From: Eopsaltria australis
Taxonomy: Eukaryota > Chordata > Aves > Passeriformes > Petroicidae
NCBI GenBank assembly: GCA_034509425.1
Contig: JAVTVJ010000952.1
Span: forward strand, 312,501 to 376,500
Direction of reading: 5' to 3'
DNA: 64,000 bases
Under the pieces are notes generated by a model. The model had not been told where the DNA came from and did no database searches. It saw only the letters and a program-made list of their open reading frames with translations. Positions 36,123 to 47,240 of this stretch are shown piece after piece. The translations under genes were made by a program, and so were the position numbers. Every line of letters begins with the position of its first letter. The first letter of the stretch is position 1.

Positions 36123-36403
36123 GGTGGTGTGGGGTTGGTGCTGTGGGGTTGGTGTGGGGTTGGTGCTGTGGGGTTGGTGCTGTGAGGGTTGGTGTGGGGT
36201 TGGTGCTGTAGGGTTGGTGATGTGGGGTTGGTGTGGGGTTGGTGCTGTGGGGGTTGGTGTGGGGTTGGTGCTGTGACGGTTGGTGTGGGGTTGGTGCTGT
36301 GGGGTTGGTGCTGTAGGGTTGGTGTGGGGTTGGTGCTGTGGGGTTGGTGTGGGGTTGGTGCTGTGGGGTTGGTGCTGTGGGGTTGGTGTTGTGGGGTTTG
36401 TGT
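36123..36403 (+). repeat. G-rich minisatellite (14-bp and 11-bp units)
   Basis: Alternating units GGGGTTGGTGCTGT (14 bp) and GGGGTTGGTGT (11 bp) cover about 280 bp. There are single-base insertions (GAGGGTT near 36185, GGGGGTT near 36248) and substitutions (GACGGTT near 36276). The plus strand carries many G4 runs 7-10 bases apart and could form G-quadruplexes. Long minus-strand frames rich in His, Pro, Thr and Asn simply read the complement and are not genes. Confidence 0.95.
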
Positions 36404-36960
36404 TCTGGGCTGGGGGTGACCGAGGCTTCCCTTCCACCACATGGACCATGGCAGGGCCTACCTGAGCAGGGCCTCGGTGCGGCCCCACCAGCACCGGGGC
36501 TGCGGGGGGTTCTGAACCCCGCTAGTGCTGCTGGAGCCGGGGCTTCTCGAGGAGTGAGTGTGCTGAGCACAAGCTGTGAGAGCTGAGGCTCTGTCACACC
36601 AAGGCCGTGTCCCCCAGCCGGGCTGGCCCACATCCCCTCATGGGGAAGGGCGCTCCCAGTGCCGGTTCATTGGCGCAGCCTCAGCCCTCGCCAGTGTTTG
36701 CTGACTTGCGAGGGGGTAGGACCCACTTTGTCACTGCAGTTTAATTCCCGAGAGCCCTCCTGAGTAGTTTCTGGGGGTGTGAAGTGACAAAAGGCTGTAA
36801 TGAAAAGGAGAGGAGATTGTCAGCGCTGACATCCCGCTGGGAGCGATCTGCGCTCCTCCTGGGCAGCAGGTGGGAGCCGCGCCATTGTCCCTAATGGTTA
36901 TTAGCCAGCGATGAGCAGGACAAATGTGGGGTCACCTCTCCCGCTGGCAGGGCAGCAGTT
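36404..36960. other. GC-rich unique sequence
   Basis: GC-rich with scattered CpGs to about 36720, then mixed. No recognised gene. Confidence 0.45.
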
Positions 36961-37215
36961 GCAGGATTTAAAGCCCCTAGGAGAGGAAGAAATGACATGG
37001 TTAGTACCTACAGCTCAGGATGTGACCTGCTCACTTTTAAATGATCTGTTAGACTTTGGGGGAGGGAGAGCGGAGGACTGCTAGAGCAAGTTGAATTCAA
37101 AATATATTGCCTACTTGAATTAAATGCAATCAGAGACATTCACTGATATCATAATGGCTCTTGAATAATCAGCACAAGACATAGCACTGGGCTATTGACT
37201 ATTTAAAGCAAGATC
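36961..37215. promoter_or_regulatory. AT-rich block, candidate conserved element
   Basis: Complex sequence with CTTGAATTAAATGCAATC near 37113, GATATCATAATGG near 37144 and TTGAATAATCAGC near 37161. No open frame of 60 codons between 36634 and 37202. Weak compositional evidence for an enhancer. Confidence 0.28.
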
Positions 37216-40200
37216 CAGCAAGACAGCAATTGCAGTGAGCTGCCTTTGGCGAGGGGTGGGTTTTGTTTCCAATGCCATGTGCTGATTCCCAATGAAGATT
37301 TAAAGCCAAGGATATAAAACAGGAAGCCTTTACATTTCCAATAAAACTTGCTTGCTTCTTGCTGTTCATGTTCAATTAAAGACAATGTCATCCTGGGTTT
37401 CCATGCTTCTTGGGGATTTGCTTCACCCCACCTCTCCAATGTTCTTGTCTGTGATATCTCACCCCCTCATTGCTCCTCTCGGCCTCCTCTTCCTCCCTCC
37501 CTCCCTCCCCTCGGAGCTTTCCATGGTTGGGGATTGATCTTTCTCTTGTGCCCATTTAACTGGAACAGCTCTCCCTCCTCTCCCTTGAGCCACTTCCTCG
37601 CCTCAGGTCTCCCCTTAAAAAATACCGATTTGCTGTTCTCTGCTGCTGGTGCTAAATGCTGCATTATTACACCTTGCCCTGCTAGTTCAAATTTCCTATT
37701 TTTGCCTTGTCATTACGAGCCTGCATGAATTTGTCCCTTATTGGTATTAAGTTTGAGGGTTTTTCAGAGTCACCTTTGGCTCCCTGCGTGGCCTGCCCTG
37801 TGTGGGAGCTGCTGACCCAGATGTGTGCAGGAGCTGTACCGTGCTGTTAATGGCTGCACAGCCTGCTCGCCCCGCCAGCTCCAAGCACTTTAGCAGCAGG
37901 AGTGGAGGCTCAGGGTCTCCCGTGGGGGGAGCGTGTTGGGTTCCAGCTGGATGAGCTGAGCACGGGCTGTGCAAATGTCTCGGGGAGATGGGGCTGGGGC
38001 CAGCCTTGGGAAGTGCAGGGCTCGCACTGCCACGGCCCGCGAGCAAGGCTCCTCTCCCTGCTGCTGCAGAGCACTTTGTGGTGCTTTCTTCAGGGGATTT
38101 GTATGAAACTAAATTGTATTGTATCGGATTAGGGCTCCATAAGTTCACTGTTTGCAGTGCAGCATACATCTGCTCCCCCAGTCATCTCCCCTTGGATGGG
38201 ACATGCGTTTATTCCGTGAGCTGCTTCAACAGGAAAATAAATGTGCCCATATCAGTGTGTTATTGAGGGAGTAAAGGGATGCAGCTGGTCCCCAGCTCAT
38301 TCAGCAAACCTGTGCTGTGACTTACACCTCTGTGCCACGGACACTGTGCCACCAGCTCTCCACAGCACTGCCTGTTAATGGGAGGGCTTATAAGTAGGTT
38401 CAGTCAGGGCAAGATTCCTGTCTAGCACTCGGTGCTTTCCAAACCCTGCAGTAAATCCCCTTCTGAATGGAGCACTGTGCTGGCCTTTCAGGGCTGGGGA
38501 GAGGGGAGGATTGAAAGATTTGCCTTTGCATTCTGCACGGCTCGCCTGACGCAGACATATAAACCACAGGAGGTTTGTGCTTGTGTTTTCCCAGCTCATT
38601 TCCCATAGCCTGGGAAGTGATCCCTGAGTGTCAGGTGGCATGCAGGCCACGTTCCATGTCATGGAAAGCAAAAGAAACCAGTGTGCTCCTCTGTGTGGCT
38701 AGCTCTTATTTATCCTTTTAAGTGTTGCTTGCCCAGGAATGGAAACGGCAGTCCCCCAGTTACCCATTTGGGCTGGGTTGGCATCTCTCTGACACTGAGC
38801 TGAGCTTCAGGAGCTCTGCATGTTAGGAGTGGGGAACCTTTCAGAGCTGCAGGGTCATTTTTTTCACCCTCAATGGAGTTTCGATCTGTTTCTAAAATTT
38901 ATCTTTCCCTGTTCACTGGGGAAAATTAAATGCTAAGATGGATCTTCTTGGCAGCCCCTGGCTTCAGAGAGACTTCTTGTGCCTGGTGGATGTGCCTGGC
39001 CTGGTAGCTACAGCCATGGGGCAATGAGAGGCTGCTCAGTGGCTTCATGGCAAAATGCCATGTTGAGAGCCCTCAGGGGAGGAGAAGACTCCTTAAAATA
39101 ACGAGTTCCCTTGCAGTACAAAAAGTTGGGCTCTCCATTTTCTTCTGAGGGGGTTGAGTCACAGGCAATTCCAAGGAAAAGCTTGACCACACAAGGAGCA
39201 GAATTTCTTTTTTCTGTGCTTACATGAAAGCTCAGAATCCTGCCTGGCCTGGGGAGTCTGAGAGGTTCAAGGCTTTCACAGAAAGTGCCGGTATTGTAGA
39301 AGTTCTCTAGAGAGCCATGCACCAAGTTAAAGTTTCTTGAGGCGTGCTCATGGCAGGAATGGAGATTAAAGATGCACTCACTTGCAAAGGTTTGGCTAAC
39401 TGGAAGACAAAGCACCTCAGAACTCAGGACTTAAGGCATTAATGCTTATTTATTGTTTTACACGTGTAACCTGTGGTGTGCAGGACACCCTCACCACACT
39501 TGTTTCTTCTTTCTGTGTGCAGCAGTGTCAATCAGAGGTAAATTGGACTTGACATGAGCTGGAATGAGCCCAAACCATGGGGATGTTATCAAAGAATTGG
39601 TTAGATTTGAGTTGAGATTTAAAATTATTTTTTCATGTTTAAAAAAAAAGTGCAGTCAAAAGTCAAACACCCACACTGTGACATGCTCAGGTGGTGGCAA
39701 CACCTGTACGTGTGTTCCTGAGGAGCCCCAGTAGGCACAGCGTGAATATCCCAGTGCAAAACAGGCTGGGAAATCAACACCCAGCGTTTCAGGAGCTCTG
39801 TGAGAAAGAGGACCCAACACAGTGAAGAAAATACAGAAAATACTAGGAAACATCTCTCCATTGCAATACAGTTAAAATACCAGCCTGACCCAAGGGATGT
39901 GTATAATAGCATTTTAAGACAGATCTTTGAGAGCAAACACTGAGTTTGCCCTCGTGGATTAGATCAACAGTAAACAAATGCTGTTGCTGTGAGATGGGGG
40001 TGGCAGGAGCTGACAGTGGCCCTGTGGAGTGTGCAAAGGGGACAGGAATTCTCCCTGGTTCACTGCAGCAGCCAGATGGTGCCCTGAAGCCCTTCCTTTG
40101 ATTTCCTAAACTCCTTTGCTAGCACCTTTGCTGGTGCTACTGAGTCTAAAATTACCACTCCTCAGATGTACTGTGTGGTTTACAGGTAAGCCAAGCCCCA

Positions 40201-40705
40201 CGCCTGAGCACCCATCTGCTTTCTCCAGGACACAGATCCGGATCTGAATTCACCTTTTCTTTTCAGCAGCCCCATCTTTATGCTTGCCCCAGCTGGAGCT
40301 CCCTGCTTTAAATGTTGGCTCTGAGTCCAGGGCTGAATTTTCTGGCCATCTCTGAAGGAAGTTGCTGCTGGAGGGCTGGTACTGCCCTGGGGGTGGTGGT
40401 GCAGGGTGGTTGAAGGCATCACTGGGACTTATAGGAGGGGTTGGCTTTGCTGTGCTGCTGGACACACACACACACACACGCACGTCCTTCCTCCTGCTTT
40501 ATTCCTCCTGTCTACAGCAAAGCTTAAAAGCTCAGTTTTCACCTGGTGGTTTTTCATTCATGGGCTCTTTAAGCCTGATCACTGTCACCCTTTGGTGACA
40601 GCGGTGGCACCCATGCCTGTGTGGGAAGTCGGTGAGAGCCCACACTAAATACAGGATCCTTAATCCTGAGCCTTGTCAGAGGCTGATCACTGTGACTTGT
40701 GACAA
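37216..40705. other. Unique non-coding sequence
   Basis: Mixed sequence with a CCTCCCT-type pyrimidine run at about 37486-37510 and an (AC)9 run at 40462-40479. A minus-strand frame of 135 codons at 39008-39415 is in unique sequence, but I recognise no domain or splice context. Confidence 0.5.
40462..40479 (+). repeat. (AC)9 microsatellite
   Basis: Nine uninterrupted AC dinucleotides, followed by GCACG. Confidence 0.95.
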
Positions 40706-40965
40706 TGTCACAGAATCCTAGGATGGTCCCATTGGAAGGGACCACAGAGGGTCCCTGGTGCCACCTCCCTGCTCAGGCAGGGCCATCCCAGAGCACAGGG
40801 CACAGGATTGTGTCCAGAGGGCTCTGCAATATCCCCACTGAGGGAGACTCCAGCCCCTCCCTGGGCAGCCTGTTCAGGGCTGGGCACTGCCCAGGGCAGA
40901 AGTTGTGCCTCTCGGCTGCATCTTCCCTCTGCCCGTGGTCCCTTCTGTCCTTCTGCCATGGTGTG
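40706..40965 (-). mobile_element. CR1 LINE fragment of an older subfamily
   Basis: On the minus strand the element ends at 40706 with CCTAGGATTCTGTGACA after GGTCCCTTCCAATGGGACC. The body contains the complement of CACAGGATTGTGTCCAGAGG, GGAGACTCCAGCCCCTCCC and GGGCAGCCTGTTCAGGGCTG. These belong to a different CR1 type from the GGTGCCCAGAGAAGC copies. Divergence and lost tail units suggest an older insertion. The 5' boundary is approximate. Confidence 0.85.
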
Positions 40966-41480
40966 AGTGACCTGGTGGGAGTGGATAGACCCACCTGCAA
41001 GGGGGCAAAAGGGCAGAGCAGACACAGAAACATTGGAAAGGCTCCCTGGCAGCAAAAGCCAAGGGAGGAAAGGCAAAAACCCTTCTCCGATAAATTCCAC
41101 AGTTCATACTGCCTTAAAAGCTTGTCGTGATTTGGGCTTTTGTTAAAAATTCCACCTCTTGATCTTCAAAACTCTGGCTAATGATGGAAAAGAAAAATCC
41201 AAAACCACAGACCTCTACAGAGTTTTATATATTTTATAATAAAATAACTTTCCCATGACTTCCCTCATAATAATATTTTTAAGAAACCAGGAAGGCTGAC
41301 TGGTGTTGCTGGAGTGCAGTTTCTGCTTTAATGGGCTGCAGCTGAGGCAGTTCAGAAGGCGGTGAGGGTTTGGAGCGGGGGCAGCAGGAGTTAACTTCAC
41401 ACCCCTGCCGAGCGCCTGGACCCGCAGCAACTTTGGCTTGTCAGGTTGGGAGAATTTCTGCAAATGAACTTTGCAAAGAA
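40966..41480. other. Unique non-coding sequence
   Basis: Mixed sequence between the CR1 fragment and the AT-rich block. No gene recognised. Confidence 0.45.
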
Positions 41481-42190
41481 TTATGCAGGGCTTGGCATTA
41501 CAGTATTACACACTCGCCTGTTCTCAATCACTCACTGGAACTTATTTTGTAGTTAACCTCCATAAAGGACTGCACAACCGAGCAAAGGCCTGTCACACAC
41601 ACATTATTTAGAAGCCCTTATTATTATTTTATTGCCAGTCCTTGACAGCTGAGGAAAAGCCAAGCGCTTTAATCTTTCTTTCCCTTTAGTTTACAGTGTA
41701 AGAGCTGCATGTAAGATGGATTTGATTAATATGTAACAGAGATGCAATTCTCTGTAAAATGTGCTGTACTTTAGAACCCTGGAAAACAAACTGCATCACA
41801 ATGGCTTAAATCTCAGTCCATTGTATTATATAGACATCATAAATAATAGAGAGCAGGCAGATATTGCTGCAGGCTTCATCTACATAACACATCTGAGCTC
41901 TCTATAATGTGTTCAACTTGTCACTTTTAGTACAGAAGAGAGGCAATAAAGCTAACAGCTGACTAAACCACATCAGCCTTGCTTCCACTTTCAGGGTGGT
42001 GAATGCTCATTAAGCAATCTTAGCTGTGACTTTTAAAATCCATAACTCTTACAAATGTAAAAAAGTTGCCACAAAAGATTAAGCGCAAAATACATGTCAA
42101 AGCATTAATTTTCTGCGTGTAGATTCCAACCACCGCAAACCTCAAATATTTCTTTCCCTTTTGTTTTATATGTGCTTTTGGTTAAAACAG
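41481..42190. promoter_or_regulatory. Long AT-rich block, candidate conserved enhancer
   Basis: About 700 bp of AT-rich non-repetitive sequence with no open frame of 60 codons between 41553 and 42160. Motif-like sites include GGATTTGATTAATATG near 41717, ATAAATAATAG near 41840, GTTTTATATG near 42163, and CATTAATTTTC near 42103. It is one of the two longest such blocks in the window. Function is inferred. Confidence 0.4.
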
Positions 42191-44634
42191 ATCTTCATAA
42201 AAAATATTTGTTTCCATCTGGGGCAGCAAATAACCTCTGTGATTGTAGGGAGTGAAGGAGAACTGTTTTTCATGCAGCCAGGACAGGCTGTACTTCTGCA
42301 CCCCTGTAGGATTTTCACTTGGCAGGAGTGTTGGCATGTCAGCTGGGAGATCGGGGATGGAATCGGTCCCTGGGTAGAGTTCAAGTGTGGCATGGCCCAG
42401 AGTGAGGTGGTCCCTCCCAGGGGGGAGGATGAGGACAGACCCTGCGTTAGAGGCAGGGCCAGCAGGGCACTGAGGAGCCAGAGAAATGCTGGATTGGCAG
42501 AGCTAAAGGCTGGGCACAAAGCACAAAGCCCAGGCCCAGGGCTTGGAAGCCAACCACTTTATCCTAGGAGATGGTCTAGGGTGGAAGGCAGGATCAGGAA
42601 TGGGAGGGATGAAGGATAAATGAACATCCAGGTCCCTGTGGAGCTGCTGTTCTGGGCTGATGGGATTTCATGGGGCACCCATGGGAGAAGCTCCATGGCA
42701 GCACTCAGGGTGCAGGTGTTGTCCCCAGTGACTTGCTTTGTGCCCCAGAGACTTTGTGCCTCTAACAGCCCCTCTGGTACCAGCTGTCAAATTGGCCCCT
42801 GTGGCTCCTGTGGGTGCACACATTATCCTGTAAATACCCCGGAGGCTGTGCTGGGTGCGTGGGATGCCAGTGGCAGTGCCCCTGCTTGAGACTGGCCAGG
42901 CACCTCCAGCAAAATGCCTCCTTGTTCTCCAGCTACCTCCAAATCACCCTCAACTCCAGCCACGGGAAGGGGAAAAGCAAGTAGAAATAGGAATTTACAT
43001 TAAGTACAGGATAAATGTTTAGAAGAATGTTTGTTGTAGGCAAAAAAAAAAAAAATGGTTATGAGCAAAAGGGCATGGGCTGGAGGGTGTCTGCTGGTGT
43101 CCAGTGGCCAAGAGGTGCTTTCCCAGGAGCCAGCACAGAGAAGGAGTTTTCCAGTGCTGGGAGTAACCAGGAAAACCCTGGACTTGGTAGCCTGGGGTTC
43201 CCAAGGGTTTTGTCGCAATCCTGTTGTGAGAAAAGCCCAGCTGGGGCTGAGAGGGCAGTCCTGCCCTTAACCCCGGCGTGGGGAGGGTTTATCAGGCAGT
43301 TAATCTCCAGGAAAGCTAAAGGCTTTAAAGAGAGAAGTAAGTAATATATAGGCTTTGCTTTGGCTTTTTGCACAAAGGAATTTCATCTTGTGACAAAGAA
43401 AATTTGCTTCCAATTATAAGGGAAACATTTCAAGGGCAAAAAATGCAACTTGGAAAGCATAATCCCCCCTTGCATGAGGGTGGGTGCCAAGCTGTCCTAT
43501 ACAAAGGCTTTGTTTTTGTAGTGCTGAGACAAAGTCTGGATTTAGAATGGAAACATTCTGAAAGGAGACCCCCCCCCTTTTACCCCTAATTTCCTGCCAG
43601 ATATGAAAAATGCTTTCTGCAATAGAACCAGTGCAATCTGGGGCAGAGGTCTGCGGGGACAAGCTGGCAGGGCTGTGAGAGGGGTTCCTGAAAGGCTGTG
43701 GGGTGGAAATGACCCAAGGAGTTGTTTCCAGTTTCTCCAAGAAACCAATCCAGCCTTTTGGCTGCCCCCTTCCCACAGCCTTGCTGCAGTCCCTTGTTAA
43801 TCATGGACAGGGGATTGCATGGGCACCTTGCAAAAGGAGGGAGCAGAACTGAACAGGCAGCTTTATGTCTCATTAACACCCCTTCTCTGGCAGTCACACC
43901 GTTTCAGTGTCTTATCTTTTACATCTTCAAGCAAAACATTAATACCTGAGGCTGATTATTCTTGAATTCTTCAAGTGTGCTGTAGTCCCCTCCTCCCCCC
44001 TAATGGCACCTGGGACTCTCAGAGGGTGTGATGCTGTCACACAAAAAGTCTTTAAGAATCTTTCACTCCAGGCTGACATCCCCACAGGATGCATTTTAGC
44101 AGTTTCAGAAGCTCTTCTTTCCCAGGGGGGTTATTAAATGTCTGTCGTGAGTATGGACTGGTATTCGCAGCATTCATTTCAGATTTAAATCGGTTTGAAA
44201 GTTCTGTGTTAGGTGGTAAAGAAAATGCAGTATTATTTAGAGGCTGTGGTCATGGGAGCAAAATTGGGAGTGATGTGACAGCTAGGAGCCCTCAAAGAAT
44301 CAGAGGTGAGGAAAGGGAATGGATTGTCCCAGCAGTGTCATTCTGCTACTGAGGAAAATGATAAAAATGCCATCCTGTGTGCCATTTCCTCTTGGGCAGC
44401 ATGCTGGAGCAGTGTAAGGCATGGATCTGTTCTGGCCATACAGCTGGGGAAGGAACAGGGCTGTACAGATACGTAGGTCAACTCTGTCTTTCATGCACAA
44501 CATAAAAATAGAAAATTCTCTGCTTTTTGGTAGCTAGAAGCTTTTTATTTTATTGGAACATAAATATAACCTTTTTTTTTTTCCTTTATTTCGTACTCTG
44601 TGTATGCTTATTGTGCTCCTGAGAGTGTTGAATG
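42191..44634. other. Unique non-coding sequence
   Basis: Mixed sequence with an A13-type run near 43041-43053 and a C9 run at 43569-43577. Open frames up to 152 codons (42161-42619) lack recognisable content. Confidence 0.5.
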
Positions 44635-44950
44635 GGGCTTCCTATACCTGAAGAGGGAGAGCAACCTTTTAGATGGGCTGACAGTGATGGGATAAGGGGG
44701 GATGGTCATAAACTAAAAGAGAAGAAATTTAGTTTCAATGTTAGGGAGAAACTCATTACTCAGAGCATGGTGAGGCCCTGGCACAGAGGGTGCCCAGAGA
44801 AGCTGTGGCTGCTCCTGCATCCCTGCAAGTGTCCAAGGCCAGGTTGGACGTTGGGGCTTGGAGCACCCTGGGATAGTGGAAGATGTCCCTGCCTATGGGA
44901 GAGATGAGCTTTAAGGTCCCTTTCAATCCAAACCGTTCTGGGATTCTATG
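44635..44950 (+). mobile_element. CR1 LINE 3' fragment
   Basis: Plus-strand CR1 of about 315 bp. It begins in the GGGGATGGTCATAAACTAAAAG / TTTCAATGTTAGGGAGAAA region and continues through GGTGCCCAGAGAAGCTGTGG to GGGATTCTATG. Numerous substitutions and a deletion in the GGCAGGGGTGGC part show age. Confidence 0.9.
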
Positions 44951-45348
44951 AGGATGTGTTGGTTTATTAGCTAGAAAGAAACTGGAGTACAAAAAAAATT
45001 GTAGGAGGAGGTGGACAAAAAACTGGAAAACACAGAACCAACGTGCTCTGCAGTAAAGAGGTATTCATTCAAATTCTCCAGTTTTCTCAGGATATGTCTC
45101 TATTTCAGTGCCTTGCCATATGTTGGAATGACAGCAAAGTTTACCCTTAATATTTTTCCAGGCACTTCAATGTTAAAATGATAGATAGACTTCACACATG
45201 CTCTCAACACGCGGCATTGGTGTGAACGCGGAGGATAGAGAGGCTGAGCGAGTCTGTGAGGCCTTTTTTTTATTGTTGCTCCGTGGTTGAATCCTCATCG
45301 TTGCCATCCGCTGCATCCCGGTGTGCATCAGTGAACACCGGTGCTATG

Positions 45349-45387
45349 GAGTCACAGAATCACGGAATCACTTAGGCTTAGGTTGGT
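45349..45387 (-). mobile_element. Extremely short CR1 3'-tail fragment
   Basis: On the minus strand this is CCAACCTAAGCC followed by GTGATTCCGTGATTCTGTG, that is, only the last 39 or so bases of a CR1 element including its tail repeats. It is a very severe 5' truncation or a deletion remnant. Confidence 0.65.
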
Positions 45388-46535
45388 TTGTGTGTTTGTT
45401 TCCTGGTTTCCCACTCTTTGCCAGAGGGGTTAGATTTGAACTCACACCCGTGGGGGTGCAGAGAGTGATGCCTTCTGAAACACGGCCTCTTTCCTTAGCT
45501 TCCCTTTGGAGGCCGTCCAGGAGGAGCGTGTTAGGAAGGGGCACCAAGGGAAGAACAAAGCCTGTTGGTTTTCCATGCACCGGGTAATTGATGTGTTAGG
45601 GCTGGTACAAGATTAGCCTGGCTGTAACATTTAAATAGCCTGTCTGCAGAGCACTTGCACTGAAAGGACCTCAGAGGGGAAACATGCCAAGAGGTTTTTC
45701 TGCCGGGGCTACAGCTCTACAGGAAGATCAGAATCAGCCCTCCACAGTGCAGCCTGATACCTGCCTTACCCTCCTCTTTATTACTATTGATCCAAAAGAG
45801 AAAATGTTTTAGCAATTCTGGACAGCTAATCAGTGTCATCTGATTCCCATCTCGGCGTGCAGGTGAAGGACAGCGTGTGGGAGCGTGTCTGAGCTCTGCC
45901 TGCTGGGGGATAAATAGAAGCCTTCGGTCTCCCAGGCTGTCAATCCAGCAGCTTTTCCTCAGTGCCACCTTCCAGCCTCACACACAGCACTGCTGTTGTG
46001 AGGCAGAGCAAAACCAGCTCCAGAGCATCCACTGGATGAGGGTGTTGTCTCTCGGCTCCCTGGAGGCTCCTGGCAGAGCCACTTTTGCACTGGGCAGTGC
46101 AACAAACTGCCTGCAAATAAATAAAGTGACTCACAAACAGCAGCGATGGGGAAAAAAATGGTGCGATAACATTTGCGAGTGAATAATGTCGCTGGGGCGA
46201 ATGGGATCCAACAGGAATCTTAGCTCAGCAGCAGCTCCTGAACTCTTTACGGCACAGCCAGATGGCCTGGTGCAACAACAGCCTTTCAGAATTAATAACT
46301 GCTGCTCTGGAGGGAGAGCTTCATGCAGGAACCGTTTCGCATTTCGGCAGGAGTATTTTATTTTTTTTTCTTGGTGCTTTCTGGCTGCTTTGCTCTGGGT
46401 GTGATGTCAGAAGTGCTCAAAAGGGGGTTTAAAAAAAGGAAAGATTCTCCATCTCCCTTTCCACTTTCTTGTCTTCCTCCACTCGCTCTGTGCTGCCTTC
46501 CCTCTGCCTTTGGCTTTGAACATTGCAGCTTTTAA
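45388..46535. other. Unique non-coding sequence
   Basis: Mixed sequence with scattered CpGs around 45210-45310 and 46140-46200. No gene or repeat recognised. Confidence 0.45.
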
Positions 46536-47240
46536 TCTAGAAATTATGGTAACTTGTATGTGCATTTTGAGAGTATATCATTGCTGCAGTTAATTAACAG
46601 TTATTAGCGTTAGCGTACTGTGCTGTATTATATGTCACAAATCATCGAGTCTCCCTGTGCAGTTACAGCAATTAAGAACTCCATCACACCTTCTGTATAG
46701 TCATTTGGTTCTCTTCCAGGTCTTTTCAAAACTGGAAATTGCTAATCAAATCATTTCTGCTCTGTGCCTCGGTATCGTTTATTCCATTCCTAATGATGTG
46801 CGACTTTTTTTTCCTTGGCCGTTAACAGAGGCATCCATGCGTCTAACCCATTTCACACCACCGTCATGCTTTGGAGAGGCGATAATGAACTTGCAGGAGG
46901 AAGTGGAGGCTTTGCTGCTTCTCCCCCCGCTTCTGCTGCTGCTTGGTTTTTTTCCTCCCCCCCCCCCCTTTTTATTTTTTAAGCCAATGTCTTTCCTGCT
47001 GTTGGGTGATTGAATTTTGAAACTGTAAAATGCATTGACAGACTGACAAAACTAAGTTGCCAGAGCTGGAGCTATCACAGTTTAGCTTCAATTCAGAGCT
47101 CAGTGAGATTCCTGCCTGATCAATTTGTCATCCCTCTAAATGGAAACTAATTACTTCCCAGGGAAAGATTGCAGGCAAATATCACCCTTTGCATCAGCAG
47201 CCTTCTACAGTGAAGTGGAAGCTAAGTCCAAAGGGTTTTA
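46536..47240. promoter_or_regulatory. AT-rich block, candidate conserved enhancer
   Basis: Complex sequence of about 700 bp, AT-rich at the start. TTAATTAA occurs at 46590-46597, followed by CAGTTATTAGCGTTAGCG. Also seen are GCTAATCAAATCATTT near 46741, CCTAATGATGTGCGAC near 46788, and a C12 run at 46957-46968. The density of TAAT cores and CpG-containing motifs is typical of deeply conserved vertebrate non-coding elements; conservation is not tested here. Confidence 0.4.

Noticed and set aside
35703..36633. Minus-strand frames of 215-264 codons rich in His, Pro, Thr and Asn
   Set aside because: They read the complement of the G-rich 14/11-bp minisatellite and extend into GC-rich flanks by chance.
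4735..46597. Five TTAATTAA palindromes (4735, 8740, 17317, 34134, 46590) as a repeated system
   Set aside because: At roughly 44 percent GC about two to three are expected by chance in 64 kb, so five is not a clear excess.
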